Positions 8,514 to 15,801 of a DNA stretch of 33,794 nt are shown in pieces. Both the position numbers and the translations under genes were made by a program. The notes under the pieces were generated by a model. It was not told the DNA's origin, searched no databases, and saw nothing but the letters and a program-made list of their open reading frames with translations. Each line of letters begins with the position of its first letter. Within the stretch, counting starts at the first letter, position 1. The stretch spans positions 1 through 33,794 of the forward strand of contig JAEEXS010000003.1 of NCBI GenBank assembly GCA_016287855.1. Reading direction: 5' to 3'. The DNA is from Clostridia bacterium. GTDB taxonomy: Bacteria > Bacillota > Clostridia > TANB77 > RGIG9151.

Positions 8514-8551
8514 ATACGGGGTAAACATTAAAACGTTTACCCCGTATTTTT
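8514..8551. terminator. terminator between convergent ytxC and higA
   Basis: A 13-bp perfect stem (8514-8526 with 8535-8547, arm ATACGGGGTAAAC) has an 8-nt loop, with a run of T on the plus strand. On the minus strand the following T content is weaker, but the hairpin lies directly after the higA stop and probably serves both genes. Confidence 0.85.
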
Positions 8552-8552
8552 A

Positions 8553-9626
8553 CTATATGCAAATCGTATCAAAATCTAATTTTCTTCTCATTTTATTTAA
8601 TCCTACATTGTCATAAATGTTATTATCATGACTAATCATACCTGCGACTATTCCCTCATGAATACCATTTTCCTTTGCAAATTTTTTTATTTCATCTATT
8701 GTCCAATTTTGCTTTAATTTTTCATAACCTTTTTTATTTTCTATTAACTTTTTAATTGCAAAATCGTTTGCTATTCTTTCTTCATCTCCTTCTGATGCTC
8801 TGCACTCTTCATCTATAAAAAACTTTTTCTTTTTGCCTTCTATAATATGACCTAACTCATGCATGAATGTAAACCAAAAGGTATCTGCTTTTTTACCTCT
8901 ATCACTTACTTGTATAAATGCTTTGTCTGGCGTTACCCATTTAGCTATTCCATTTATACCCGTATTAGGGAAAGCTTTTTCATAAGATAATACAATTCCA
9001 ATATCTGCGCATATTGTTTTTAATTTTATTAATGCTTCTTGTTGGTTTTCAAGTAATGTAAGTTTTTTTATTTCAGGTATTATTTTTAATACTTTTTCTT
9101 TATCAAAAATATTACTAATAGCTTCCCTTGTTTTCTTTATGCCACATTGTATCCACGCCATTAAGCTAATCACATCAAATTCTTTCATTCGTGCTTTCCT
9201 GCAAGCTACAGCCTTTTCATATTCAACTTCTATGTCATCTAAATTTACTACTTCCATGAAACTTTTAAAAGTTGCCACTTTATCAGCTTTTTCCTTTGAC
9301 ATTTCTATTTTATTTCTTTTTACTAACTCTTTATATGCTATTTCTATTCTCTTATAGTCTTGTTCTGCCCTTTCTGCTTCTTCTAGATCCTTCAGATCTT
9401 TTCTGTAATTAAATTCTAAATTATTCCAAAAAGAAGCCGGCATATTAAAAATAATTCCTAATTTAATAGCAGTTTCAAATGTTATAACTCCTCTACCATT
9501 TAATATTTCATTAACTGTTTTCAATTCCAATCCCAACTTATTTGCCAAATCTTTCTGAGTATAATTGTAGGTTTCTAAAAGTTCCTTTATTGTTTCTCCG
9601 GGACATATTATCAATTCCTTATTCAT
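8553..9626 (-). CDS. higA: HigA-type antitoxin fused to an ImmA/IrrE-like metallopeptidase domain
   Basis: 357 residues from the ATG at 9626, which follows GGAGGTG; a longer TTG frame would translate that site. Residues 10-65 are an XRE helix-turn-helix (TQKDLANKLGLELKTVNEIL, then RGVITFETAIKLGIIF), the HigA/VapI signature. Residues 250-300 form a zinc-protease site with HELGH at 256-260 and a downstream EERIANDFA that supplies the third ligand. Such two-domain proteins bind the toxin promoter and neutralise the HigB partner; the peptidase part may cleave a regulator. The first 8 nt of the gene overlap the end of the toxin gene, so the two are translationally coupled. It is about 3.5 times longer than a classic HigA. 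Confidence 0.88.
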   Translation of the reverse strand: MNKELIICPGETIKELLETYNYTQKDLANKLGLELKTVNEILNGRGVITFETAIKLGIIFNMPASFWNNLEFNYRKDLKDLEEAERAEQDYKRIEIAYKELVKRNKIEMSKEKADKVATFKSFMEVVNLDDIEVEYEKAVACRKARMKEFDVISLMAWIQCGIKKTREAISNIFDKEKVLKIIPEIKKLTLLENQQEALIKLKTICADIGIVLSYEKAFPNTGINGIAKWVTPDKAFIQVSDRGKKADTFWFTFMHELGHIIEGKKKKFFIDEECRASEGDEERIANDFAIKKLIENKKGYEKLKQNWTIDEIKKFAKENGIHEGIVAGMISHDNNIYDNVGLNKMRRKLDFDTICI

Positions 9627-9939
9627 AATGATTTGACACCTCCTCAATTCTTATTATTGTTATCTTGCGTATATCATTGTTAAAATCTATAGGACTTATT
9701 ATTAAACGATATGCATCATCTATTCGAATTGACCACAAATTTACTTTGCCTTTTAATTTTTCTCTTCTATATGGTAAATTTGAGGGAACATCACCTAAAC
9801 ATTCAAATGCTTGTAATTCGCGTATTCTTTGAAAAAGTTTTTTGGAAACTTGAGAACCTAATTGCTTTATAGCATATTTTGCATCTGTACATAGTTTTTC
9901 TATTTTTTTATTTTTATATTCTATATCAATAGTTATCAC
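9619..9939 (-). CDS. higB: HigB-type toxin (RelE/ParE superfamily mRNA interferase)
   Basis: 106 residues. The fold markers are the helical start (NKKIEKLCTDAKYAIKQLG), then LFQRIRELQAFECLGDVP, YRREKLKGKVNLWSIRIDDAYRLIISP and a last strand KITIIRIEEV. This is the HigB/RelE pattern of a ribosome-dependent endonuclease, with conserved Arg/Tyr residues in RIDDAYRL. The first codon is uncertain: the GTG at 9939 lies right against a GGGAAG sequence, while an ATT at 9930 would have better spacing. The toxin gene comes first, as is usual for higBA, and its stop overlaps the antitoxin start. Confidence 0.87.
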   Translation of the reverse strand: MITIDIEYKNKKIEKLCTDAKYAIKQLGSQVSKKLFQRIRELQAFECLGDVPSNLPYRREKLKGKVNLWSIRIDDAYRLIISPIDFNNDIRKITIIRIEEVSNHYE

Positions 9940-10001
9940 TTCCCATTTTGCATTAATTCATATATCTTTATTATTTTATAAATTCATTAGTTACAATTAA
10001 A

Positions 10002-10042
10002 ATTATATTACATGTTTTGAAATTTGTCAATTTTATATTACA
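10002..10042 (-). promoter_or_regulatory. higBA promoter with a 30-nt-spaced direct repeat
   Basis: A perfect consensus promoter lies on the reverse strand: TTGACA (10025-10030), 17 nt, TATAAT (10002-10007). The 10-mer TGTAATATAA occurs twice, overlapping the -10 (10003-10012) and just upstream of the -35 (10033-10042), exactly 30 nt apart. This is about three helical turns and suits two antitoxin dimers on one DNA face. Confidence 0.75.
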
Positions 10043-10069
10043 AAAAATGTTATATATTTTTTAAAAAAT

Positions 10070-10100
10070 AAGTGAGGCAATAAATTATTTTGCCTCACTT
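10070..10100. terminator. bidirectional terminator beside the lipoprotein gene
   Basis: AAGTGAGGCAA (10070-10080) and TTGCCTCACTT (10090-10100) form an 11-bp perfect stem with T runs on both strands. The gene that needs it is the minus-strand lipoprotein gene ending at 10107. Confidence 0.85.
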
Positions 10101-10106
10101 TTTTTC

Positions 10107-10529
10107 TTATTTATTTTTTACAAATACAAATCCTTTATAGGCTTCATCTTCAGCACCAGTCCAGCTTATCTTATCCTTTTCTGCATCAAAAGATCCTGAT
10201 TGATCTTTGTATTCTTGTATGCTTATAATTTCTTCACCAGTTTCAGCATTAAATACTTTTCTATTTAATTCACTGTCTGCATAGTTTAATTTTGTTTCTT
10301 CTAATTTTGCTGTCATAGTCCAGTAATTTATATCATTTGGTTCAGTTTTTCTTTCAATCTTAATACTTACACTATCATCTGCATTTTTAGTAATTTCCAT
10401 AGTTGCGTTATTTGTAACATCTGTATAAGTTCCTACCAACTTCTTAGTCGTTAATTTTCCGAGACTACACGCACACAATGTAACACCAATAATCATTAGC
10501 ATTGTTACTTTTAATAAATTCTTTAACAT
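10107..10529 (-). CDS. small lipoprotein of unknown function
   Basis: 140 residues. The start is the ATG at 10529, preceded by a GAGGGGG site; the frame is open further upstream but lacks a better site. The N-terminus (MLKNLLKVTMLMIIGVTLCAC) is a lipoprotein signal with LCAC as lipobox, so the mature protein is tethered at the outer face of the membrane by a lipidated cysteine. The rest alternates polar strands (GTYTDVTNNATMEITKNADD, SVSIKIERKTEP), suggesting a small beta-barrel or sandwich of the lipocalin-like kind. No family is recognised. It follows whiA by 57 nt and may be on the same transcript. Confidence 0.75.
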   Translation of the reverse strand: MLKNLLKVTMLMIIGVTLCACSLGKLTTKKLVGTYTDVTNNATMEITKNADDSVSIKIERKTEPNDINYWTMTAKLEETKLNYADSELNRKVFNAETGEEIISIQEYKDQSGSFDAEKDKISWTGAEDEAYKGFVFVKNK

Positions 10530-10586
10530 ATTTTTTCCCCCTCGTTTTTTATATTTCCACAGCAAATAAACTTTTATTTACTGGTA

Positions 10587-11198
10587 CTAACTTATTTCAC
10601 TAGCTATTTCTTCTATCTTTTTTAACCTATGGTTTACACCAGATTTTCCTAATGGTGGCGATAACAAACTTCCCAATTCAAGTAGTCCTATATCTGGATT
10701 TTTAAGCCTAAGTTCTGCTATTTCTCTTAAATTATCTGGCAAACTTTTTAGTCCAACAGTATCTTTAATCTTGTTTATTGCCTCAATTTGACGAATTGAT
10801 GCATTTATTATTTTAGATAAATTTGCCGTTTCACAATTAACTACTCTATTTATTTGGTTATTCATTTCATGAGTAACTTTTATGTTTTCAAATTCAAGTA
10901 GCGCCTTATGAGCACCAATAATATTTAAGAACAAAGCTATACTTTCGGCTTCCTTTATATACGTAATGTAATTATACTTTTTTTCAATAACTTTTGCAAC
11001 AATTCCATACCCTTTTAATAAATCTGCTATTACAAGTGCTATTTCATTAGAGTCAGAGACTATTTCAAGATGGTACTCTTTCTCAGGATTATTTATTGAG
11101 CCATTAGATAAAAACGTCTCTCGCAAAAATTCTTTTTTCTCATCTCTATCTTTTGGTAATTTTTTTATTTCATTTTTTACTTCTAAAGTAAATGACAT
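10587..11198 (-). CDS. whiA: WhiA family DNA-binding protein, short form lacking the first LAGLIDADG-like repeat
   Basis: 203 residues, against about 310-330 for WhiA in Bacillus, Thermotoga or Streptomyces. The N-terminal MSFTLEVKNEI cap is kept. The sequence then jumps straight to the second half of the homing-endonuclease-like domain (KKEFLRETFLSNGSINNPEK, then IGAHKALLEFENIKV and NRVVNCETANLSKIINAS). The C-terminal helix-turn-helix is complete (LREIAELRLKNPDIGLLELG, KSGVNHRLKKIEEIA). About 100 residues carrying the first repeat are missing, with no frameshift visible. WhiA controls sporulation or division genes in actinobacteria and affects chromosome segregation in B. subtilis. The usual neighbours rapZ and yvcK are absent. 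Only 4 nt separate it from the DUF5711 gene upstream. Confidence 0.9.
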   Translation of the reverse strand: MSFTLEVKNEIKKLPKDRDEKKEFLRETFLSNGSINNPEKEYHLEIVSDSNEIALVIADLLKGYGIVAKVIEKKYNYITYIKEAESIALFLNIIGAHKALLEFENIKVTHEMNNQINRVVNCETANLSKIINASIRQIEAINKIKDTVGLKSLPDNLREIAELRLKNPDIGLLELGSLLSPPLGKSGVNHRLKKIEEIASEIS

Positions 11199-11202
11199 AA
11201 AT

Positions 11203-12363
11203 CTATCTCACCTTCACCACTTTTAACATATCCGACATATCTATGCATGCGTAATCTCCGCTATTAAATAGTTTTATTGATTTATAGTTTCCGGAAATAG
11301 CTAGAGAATTTAAATATCTTCCGCTTATATCAAAGAAGTCTATTCTGTCTGCTAAGACAATTGCAATAGTTTTTCCGCTACTTTCAACTGCTTTAACCGC
11401 TCCGGCTACTTCTCCGGTTCCTGTCTTTTTATTATTGATATTTAATACATCTATAGTCGATTTTTCAGCGAAAATACTATTTGCAGTCCTATATACTTTT
11501 ATTATTTTATCTGCATTTTCAAGGTTTATTCCCGAAACAGTTTTATTGCTAAAGTCGTCTAATAAAGTCTTGTTATAGTTTCTATCTATTTTTATTAATT
11601 TATTATCTCCTACTGCTACGACATTCGTATTATCTAAAAATCTTATTCCTGCAAGCAAACTATCGTTTTCTATACTTGAATATACTATCTCTCCTTTATT
11701 AGACATAAAGGATATTGCAGAGCTTAAAGTTGCTGTAGTTGTATCTACTTCTATCATCGCAACTAGGTCACCTTTCGGCGAAATATCTACATCTACAAGA
11801 GTCGTTTTTGCAAATAACTTAGTACAAATTTCATTTCCATTAGGATCTAAGAATAAGAATCCACTTTTGTACCCTACTTGTGAGAAAATTACTCCAACAT
11901 ATCCCAAGTTATTTACATATACTTTATTAACTGCTCCTTGACATTCTTTTTCCCAAAGCATAGTTCTATTATTAAAGTACATTATCTTTTTTCCATCTGT
12001 TTCAGAAATAACAAATTTATCTCCGTCCGTTGCAATAAGTGGATTAGAAATATTTAGCTCTTTTACCCAAACAGGATTTTTAGAGGTTGTATATTCTGAA
12101 ATTCCAGATTTGTTTATAACTAAAATTCCGTCTTTTCCAGGTGCAATATTTGTTTGAATTGCAGGGTCGTAAGGAAGTGAGAAAACCTCTTGAACAGTTA
12201 CAAGTTCCTCATTACCAAAACTAGCCACTAAATCAGAATAATATGAGTATATATTTTCTCTAGCTTCAGGCACTTTCCAAAGATATACTCCAAGCACGAC
12301 TAATGTTACAAACAATATGAAAAATATAAAATTCCTAAAAAACTTCTTCTTATTAAATCTCAT
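11203..12363 (-). CDS. DUF5711 family membrane-anchored beta-propeller-like protein
   Basis: 386 residues from the ATG at 12363, which follows a GGGGG ribosome site. A basic N-terminus (MRFNKKKFFRNF) and one helix (IFFILFVTLVVLGVYLW) anchor it. The rest is a series of beta-rich repeats of about 40 residues (DGILVINKSGISEYTTSKNP, TDGDKFVISETDGKKIMYF, NNLGYVGVIFSQVGYKSGFL) resembling a WD/PQQ-like propeller facing outward. I assign it to DUF5711, a Clostridia family of unknown role, from memory. It overlaps functionally with nothing visible, but it is tightly coupled to whiA (4 nt), which suggests a link to growth or division. Confidence 0.75.
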   Translation of the reverse strand: MRFNKKKFFRNFIFFILFVTLVVLGVYLWKVPEARENIYSYYSDLVASFGNEELVTVQEVFSLPYDPAIQTNIAPGKDGILVINKSGISEYTTSKNPVWVKELNISNPLIATDGDKFVISETDGKKIMYFNNRTMLWEKECQGAVNKVYVNNLGYVGVIFSQVGYKSGFLFLDPNGNEICTKLFAKTTLVDVDISPKGDLVAMIEVDTTTATLSSAISFMSNKGEIVYSSIENDSLLAGIRFLDNTNVVAVGDNKLIKIDRNYNKTLLDDFSNKTVSGINLENADKIIKVYRTANSIFAEKSTIDVLNINNKKTGTGEVAGAVKAVESSGKTIAIVLADRIDFFDISGRYLNSLAISGNYKSIKLFNSGDYACIDMSDMLKVVKVR

Positions 12364-12398
12364 AATTTCCCCCAAACAAAAAATCACAGATTTTATTT

Positions 12399-12412
12399 CG
12401 GCAAGTATGCCG
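12399..12412 (-). terminator. weak hairpin after trhP
   Basis: CGGCA (12399-12403) pairs with TGCCG (12408-12412). The T-rich stretch is better on the plus strand than on the minus strand, so termination of trhP here may be inefficient, with some read-through into the DUF5711 gene. Confidence 0.45.
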
Positions 12413-12432
12413 GATTTTTTTAACTATAAATA

Positions 12433-13665
12433 CTACTTTCTCCTACGAATTATATAGTTTTCTTTTGCTTCATTTGGTAGTTTCATTAAAACTTTCTGTT
12501 CAGTCTTTCCAGGATTTACAACAGAAATTTCTTTATGAGTTTCAAAGTCTACTAGATTTTCTATATTAATTATTACTGGTTCAATTTTTCCAGGTACTAT
12601 TAATTCAAATACATCACCTATACTCATTTTATTCCTAACTTCAAGCACAGATAAATCATCATTTTTCTCTAATACCTTAGCACCGTATTCATACGGCACA
12701 TCGCTTCTTCCATCATCGTTATAGTTTTGAATTTCAGGATTATCTTCTCTATCGTAAAACAACTCGCTATAATTTCTACTCATCGCTTTATCTAACTCAA
12801 CTTGGTACTTTTTAGCATCCCAACTTTTAGGGTCAGCTATATAATCATCAATTGCACATCTATATGCATTTACTACTGTTGCTAGATAGTATTCTGTTTT
12901 TAATCTTCCTTCTATTTTTAAGCTTTCTACTCCTAAATCAAGGATTTCAGGTATTCTATTAACTAAGCATAAATCTTTTGCTGAGAGTAAATATGTACCT
13001 CTTTCATATTCTTCAACAGGTAGATATTGTCCTGGATTTTGTTTTTCTTCAAGATATACATTATAGTTCCAACGACATGGTTGAGCACAATCTCCTTGGT
13101 TTGAAGCTCTACCGGTAAAGTAGTTACTTAAAATACAACGCCCGGAATAACCAACACAAACTGCTCCGTGGATAAACATTTCAAACTCTAAATCTTTAGG
13201 TTTATTCTCTACCATGTATCTTATTTTTTCTCTAGATAATTCACGCGCTAATATTATTCTTTTAGCGCCATTTCTATACCAAAACTTACTTGTACCTAAA
13301 CTTACAGTATTGGCCTGAGTACTTATATGGATATCTACGTTAGGAGCATACTCTCGTACTAAATCTAAAACTCCTCCGTCACTTACAATTACTGCATCTA
13401 CTCCCATATCGTTTAAAAGTTTTGCTTGTGTTTTTACTTTATCATAATCTTTATCAAAAGCATAGATATTAAGAGCAGCATATATCTTTTTATTTAATTT
13501 TTTTGCAAGTTCGACAATTTTTGCAAAATCGTCATTGTCGATATTAACTCTAGTTCTAAGAGATAAATCTTTAGTACCAGCGTATACTGCATCTGCTCCG
13601 TATAAATATGCAATTTTTGCTCTTTCGTAAGACCCCGCTGGGGCAAGTAATTCAGGTTTTGCCAT
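12433..13665 (-). CDS. trhP: TrhP, tRNA 5-hydroxyuridine synthesis protein (peptidase U32 family)
   Basis: 410 residues from the ATG at 13665, which follows GGAGG. It starts MAKPELLAPAGSYERAKIAY and carries the U32 signature EMFIHGAVCVGYSGRCILSN with the following GDCAQPCRW cysteines, the proposed Fe-S ligands. U32 proteins of this branch (YegQ in E. coli, YrrN/YrrO in B. subtilis) are required for prephenate-dependent hydroxylation of U34 in tRNAs, not for proteolysis. Its partner methyltransferase trmR is the next gene upstream, the same pairing as in the B. subtilis yrrMNO operon. Only one U32 gene is present here, against two in Bacillus. A terminator lies between trmR and trhP, so the two genes may be partly uncoupled. 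Confidence 0.88.
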   Translation of the reverse strand: MAKPELLAPAGSYERAKIAYLYGADAVYAGTKDLSLRTRVNIDNDDFAKIVELAKKLNKKIYAALNIYAFDKDYDKVKTQAKLLNDMGVDAVIVSDGGVLDLVREYAPNVDIHISTQANTVSLGTSKFWYRNGAKRIILARELSREKIRYMVENKPKDLEFEMFIHGAVCVGYSGRCILSNYFTGRASNQGDCAQPCRWNYNVYLEEKQNPGQYLPVEEYERGTYLLSAKDLCLVNRIPEILDLGVESLKIEGRLKTEYYLATVVNAYRCAIDDYIADPKSWDAKKYQVELDKAMSRNYSELFYDREDNPEIQNYNDDGRSDVPYEYGAKVLEKNDDLSVLEVRNKMSIGDVFELIVPGKIEPVIINIENLVDFETHKEISVVNPGKTEQKVLMKLPNEAKENYIIRRRK

Positions 13666-13703
13666 TTCTATTTCCTCCAATTTTTCCAAATCCTATATAA
13701 TTA

Positions 13704-13733
13704 TACAAAAAAAGCTTCCAAAATGAAAGCTTT
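13704..13733 (-). terminator. terminator between trmR and trhP
   Basis: AAAGCTTTC and GGAAGCTTT of the minus transcript (13725-13733 and 13711-13719) form a 9-bp stem with one G-U pair, followed by seven T. A TATAAT (minus strand, 13700-13705) begins within the end of the T run and may be the -10 of trhP, with a poor -35 (TTTCAT) inside the hairpin. Confidence 0.75.
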
Positions 13734-13758
13734 TTCAAAATTTTAAGCTAAAAAAGTA

Positions 13759-14340
13759 TTATAAAGCTTTTTGAATTATCATAAGACCATCTCCAACGTC
13801 CACTAATTCATGAGTTAAACTAGCATCGTTTTCGACCATATCTATAAATTGACGTAGCCTATTTACCGCTGTTCTTTGCTTATGGTCAGTATAATTACCA
13901 GTAACCATACCCTTATAAAGAATATTGTCCGCTATTATCACTCCGTCTTTTTGTAAAAGATTTAAGCATATAGGTAAATATTCTATATAATGACTTTTGG
14001 GTCCATCAATAAATATAAAGTCATATTTATCATCAAGCTTTTTTATTACTTTTAGAGCATCCCCCTCTATTATATTGATTTTATCGCTGACACCCATCAT
14101 ATCAGTATTTACTTTTGCTATCATTATTCTTTGTTTATCGATTTCGATTGTATCTATTTTCCCATTTTCAGTCAAGAACTTAGAAAAACAAATGGATGAG
14201 TAACCAATCGCTGTGCCAATTTCAAGTATTTTATTTAGTTTTCTTCCTTTTAATATTTCCTCTTCTATATACTTTAGCGAATCGTCTAAAATAACTGGTA
14301 TCCAACTTGCTCTAGCATATTCTTTGATTTCTTTTAACAT
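13759..14340 (-). CDS. trmR: TrmR, tRNA 5-hydroxyuridine O-methyltransferase
   Basis: 193 residues, class I SAM-dependent O-methyltransferase of the YrrM/catechol-OMT type. The motifs are LEIGTAIGYSSICFSKFL (SAM loop), IDTIEIDKQR (acidic residue for the SAM ribose), DKYDFIFIDGPKSHYIEYLP and GVIIADNILYKGMV (metal-binding Asp and Asn). In B. subtilis TrmR methylates ho5U34 to mo5U34, improving wobble reading by several tRNAs. Here it follows the zinc-ribbon gene by 15 nt and closes that operon before a terminator, with trhP next. The pairing with trhP makes the tRNA role much more likely than a small-molecule methyltransferase. Confidence 0.87.
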   Translation of the reverse strand: MLKEIKEYARASWIPVILDDSLKYIEEEILKGRKLNKILEIGTAIGYSSICFSKFLTENGKIDTIEIDKQRIMIAKVNTDMMGVSDKINIIEGDALKVIKKLDDKYDFIFIDGPKSHYIEYLPICLNLLQKDGVIIADNILYKGMVTGNYTDHKQRTAVNRLRQFIDMVENDASLTHELVDVGDGLMIIQKAL

Positions 14341-14355
14341 TCTTTTCTCCTTAAA

Positions 14356-14946
14356 TTATAATGATGTATAACTTCCGCCGCCAAATTGTTGTATTATACT
14401 GTCTAAAGATCCACTATCTAATAAGCCTTCTAGTGAACTTGTATCTCCACCTAAGAAACTACTTATATCAAAGCCTTCGCTTGTCCCAGGTATAAGACCG
14501 CCCATTGCCTCTCCTACTGCGTTAATAGCTAACTTAACAGCTGAGCCTATTGCAAACCAAATGCCTACACATATTACTATATTAATTAAAGTTGCTCTTG
14601 CTAAATTTGCCTTATTTACTTTCTTAGTTCCGCCACATGCCCAAACTATAGCAAATACCCAACCAATTACAGGTATTGCCATAATCAACATAGAACTAAA
14701 AAATTCTCCTACTGACATAACTGCATACTTGCCGTCACTCTTTGGCTTAGGCTCCGTATCTTTTGCTTGATTGTTTTGATTAACTGGATTGGTTGTATTA
14801 ATTGGATTAGTTGGTTGTGGATCTTGTGGAGGTATTACTTGCTGAACAACTTGAGGATTAGGATTAGCTCCTCCAATTTCCGCTCCACAGCTACCGCAAA
14901 ACTTTGTCCCATCTGGATTTTCTTTTCCACATTTAGTACAAAACAT
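14356..14946 (-). CDS. zinc-ribbon membrane protein
   Basis: 196 residues from the ATG at 14946, preceded by GAGGAGGG. Residues 1-25 are a double-knuckle zinc ribbon (FCTKCGKENPDGTKFCGSCG). A Pro/Asn/Gln-rich linker runs to about residue 80. Two hydrophobic stretches follow (MLIMAIPVIGWVFAIVWACG, ATLINIVICVGIWFAIGSAV), then a Gly/Ser-rich tail with GGGSYTSL at the end. The ribbon would be cytoplasmic and could bind a protein or nucleic acid. No precise family is recognised. It is the fourth gene of a five-gene operon (gaps of 16 and 15 nt), downstream of another zinc-ribbon protein, so the two may act on the same process. Confidence 0.8.
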   Translation of the reverse strand: MFCTKCGKENPDGTKFCGSCGAEIGGANPNPQVVQQVIPPQDPQPTNPINTTNPVNQNNQAKDTEPKPKSDGKYAVMSVGEFFSSMLIMAIPVIGWVFAIVWACGGTKKVNKANLARATLINIVICVGIWFAIGSAVKLAINAVGEAMGGLIPGTSEGFDISSFLGGDTSSLEGLLDSGSLDSIIQQFGGGSYTSL

Positions 14947-14962
14947 ATGTATCCCTCCTCTT

Positions 14963-15775
14963 TTATTCTTCTGCATCAAATTTAGGTAATTTTACTTTTT
15001 GGAATTCTTCGCCATCAAATCTATAATAAGCGCTACCATATTCTGAATTTAGTAGAGGAATTATAGACTCATCGTAGTTACAAATAGTATTTAATCTATA
15101 CAAGCCTATATTATCTACATTATCTACATACTCATCGTCTTCTTCGCCTTCAAAGAATCTCCAACCACTATCTACTTCATTTGCAGGTTCTTCTCTATAC
15201 ATATAACCTATTTTACACCCATCAATAGTAATTCTATTAGTTGCATAGCAACCGTCCGGTCCTTCCCATTCAAGTATTTCCTTTATATCCTCATTCTTTA
15301 TCTTATAATCCATAATATACACTCCTTTGTTTTTCTCCTCTTCTCTTTTTGCCTCTTCTCTTTTTGCCATTTCTTTTATTTCGTCTTCACGGGCTTTAAT
15401 CTCCACTAGCCTATCGTAATCCTCTAGGAAACATAATGTTACCGCCTTATTTCCAATAACGTTATACCCTGAGTCTAGATAATTTGGTGTTAATGTCACA
15501 TCGTAATTAGTTTCACCCATTACTAAATTAATTACATTTTCATCTACAACAGTCCATTTTCCAAACTCTTCAGCTCCGTAATCAAAGGTACCATTTTCAA
15601 AAATATCAAAAACTGCTTCACCATCGCTTAAGTCTATCCAAATACCGACGGGACTAAAACTAAGATACGATGGGCCAAAATCAACAGCATCATTAGGGTT
15701 CACATATTCATAGTTAAACACCAAGATACCGCCAATCAAAGCTAAAACTATAATAAAGCCAAAAATTTTTTTCAC
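14963..15775 (-). CDS. membrane-anchored protein with a C-terminal DUF2185 (Imm33-like) domain
   Basis: 270 residues from a GTG at 15775, with AAAGGAGG upstream. An N-terminal helix (IFGFIIVLALIGGILVF) is followed by a beta-rich domain to about 125 and a charged helix (REDEIKEMAKREEAKREEEK). Residues 155-260 then match DUF2185: SGWRFFEGEEDDEYVDNVDN, IGLYRLNTICNYDESIIPLL and SEYGSAYYRF. DUF2185 proteins are mostly free-standing and have been listed as immunity proteins (Imm33). Inside the gene, at 15321-15329, CAAAGGAGT stands 7 nt before an in-frame ATG (15313) that begins exactly at the DUF2185 domain, so a second, soluble 116-residue product is likely, or the gene is a recent fusion. The function is unknown. 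Confidence 0.8.
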   Translation of the reverse strand: MKKIFGFIIVLALIGGILVFNYEYVNPNDAVDFGPSYLSFSPVGIWIDLSDGEAVFDIFENGTFDYGAEEFGKWTVVDENVINLVMGETNYDVTLTPNYLDSGYNVIGNKAVTLCFLEDYDRLVEIKAREDEIKEMAKREEAKREEEKNKGVYIMDYKIKNEDIKEILEWEGPDGCYATNRITIDGCKIGYMYREEPANEVDSGWRFFEGEEDDEYVDNVDNIGLYRLNTICNYDESIIPLLNSEYGSAYYRFDGEEFQKVKLPKFDAEE

Positions 15776-15801
15776 TTTAGACTTTCCTCCTTTAGTATAT
15801 A

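Noticed and set aside
9627-9647. Upstream TTG start for the HigA-like protein
   Set aside because: The GGAGGTG ribosome site lies inside that extension, and the ATG at 9626 overlaps the toxin stop in the usual coupled fashion.
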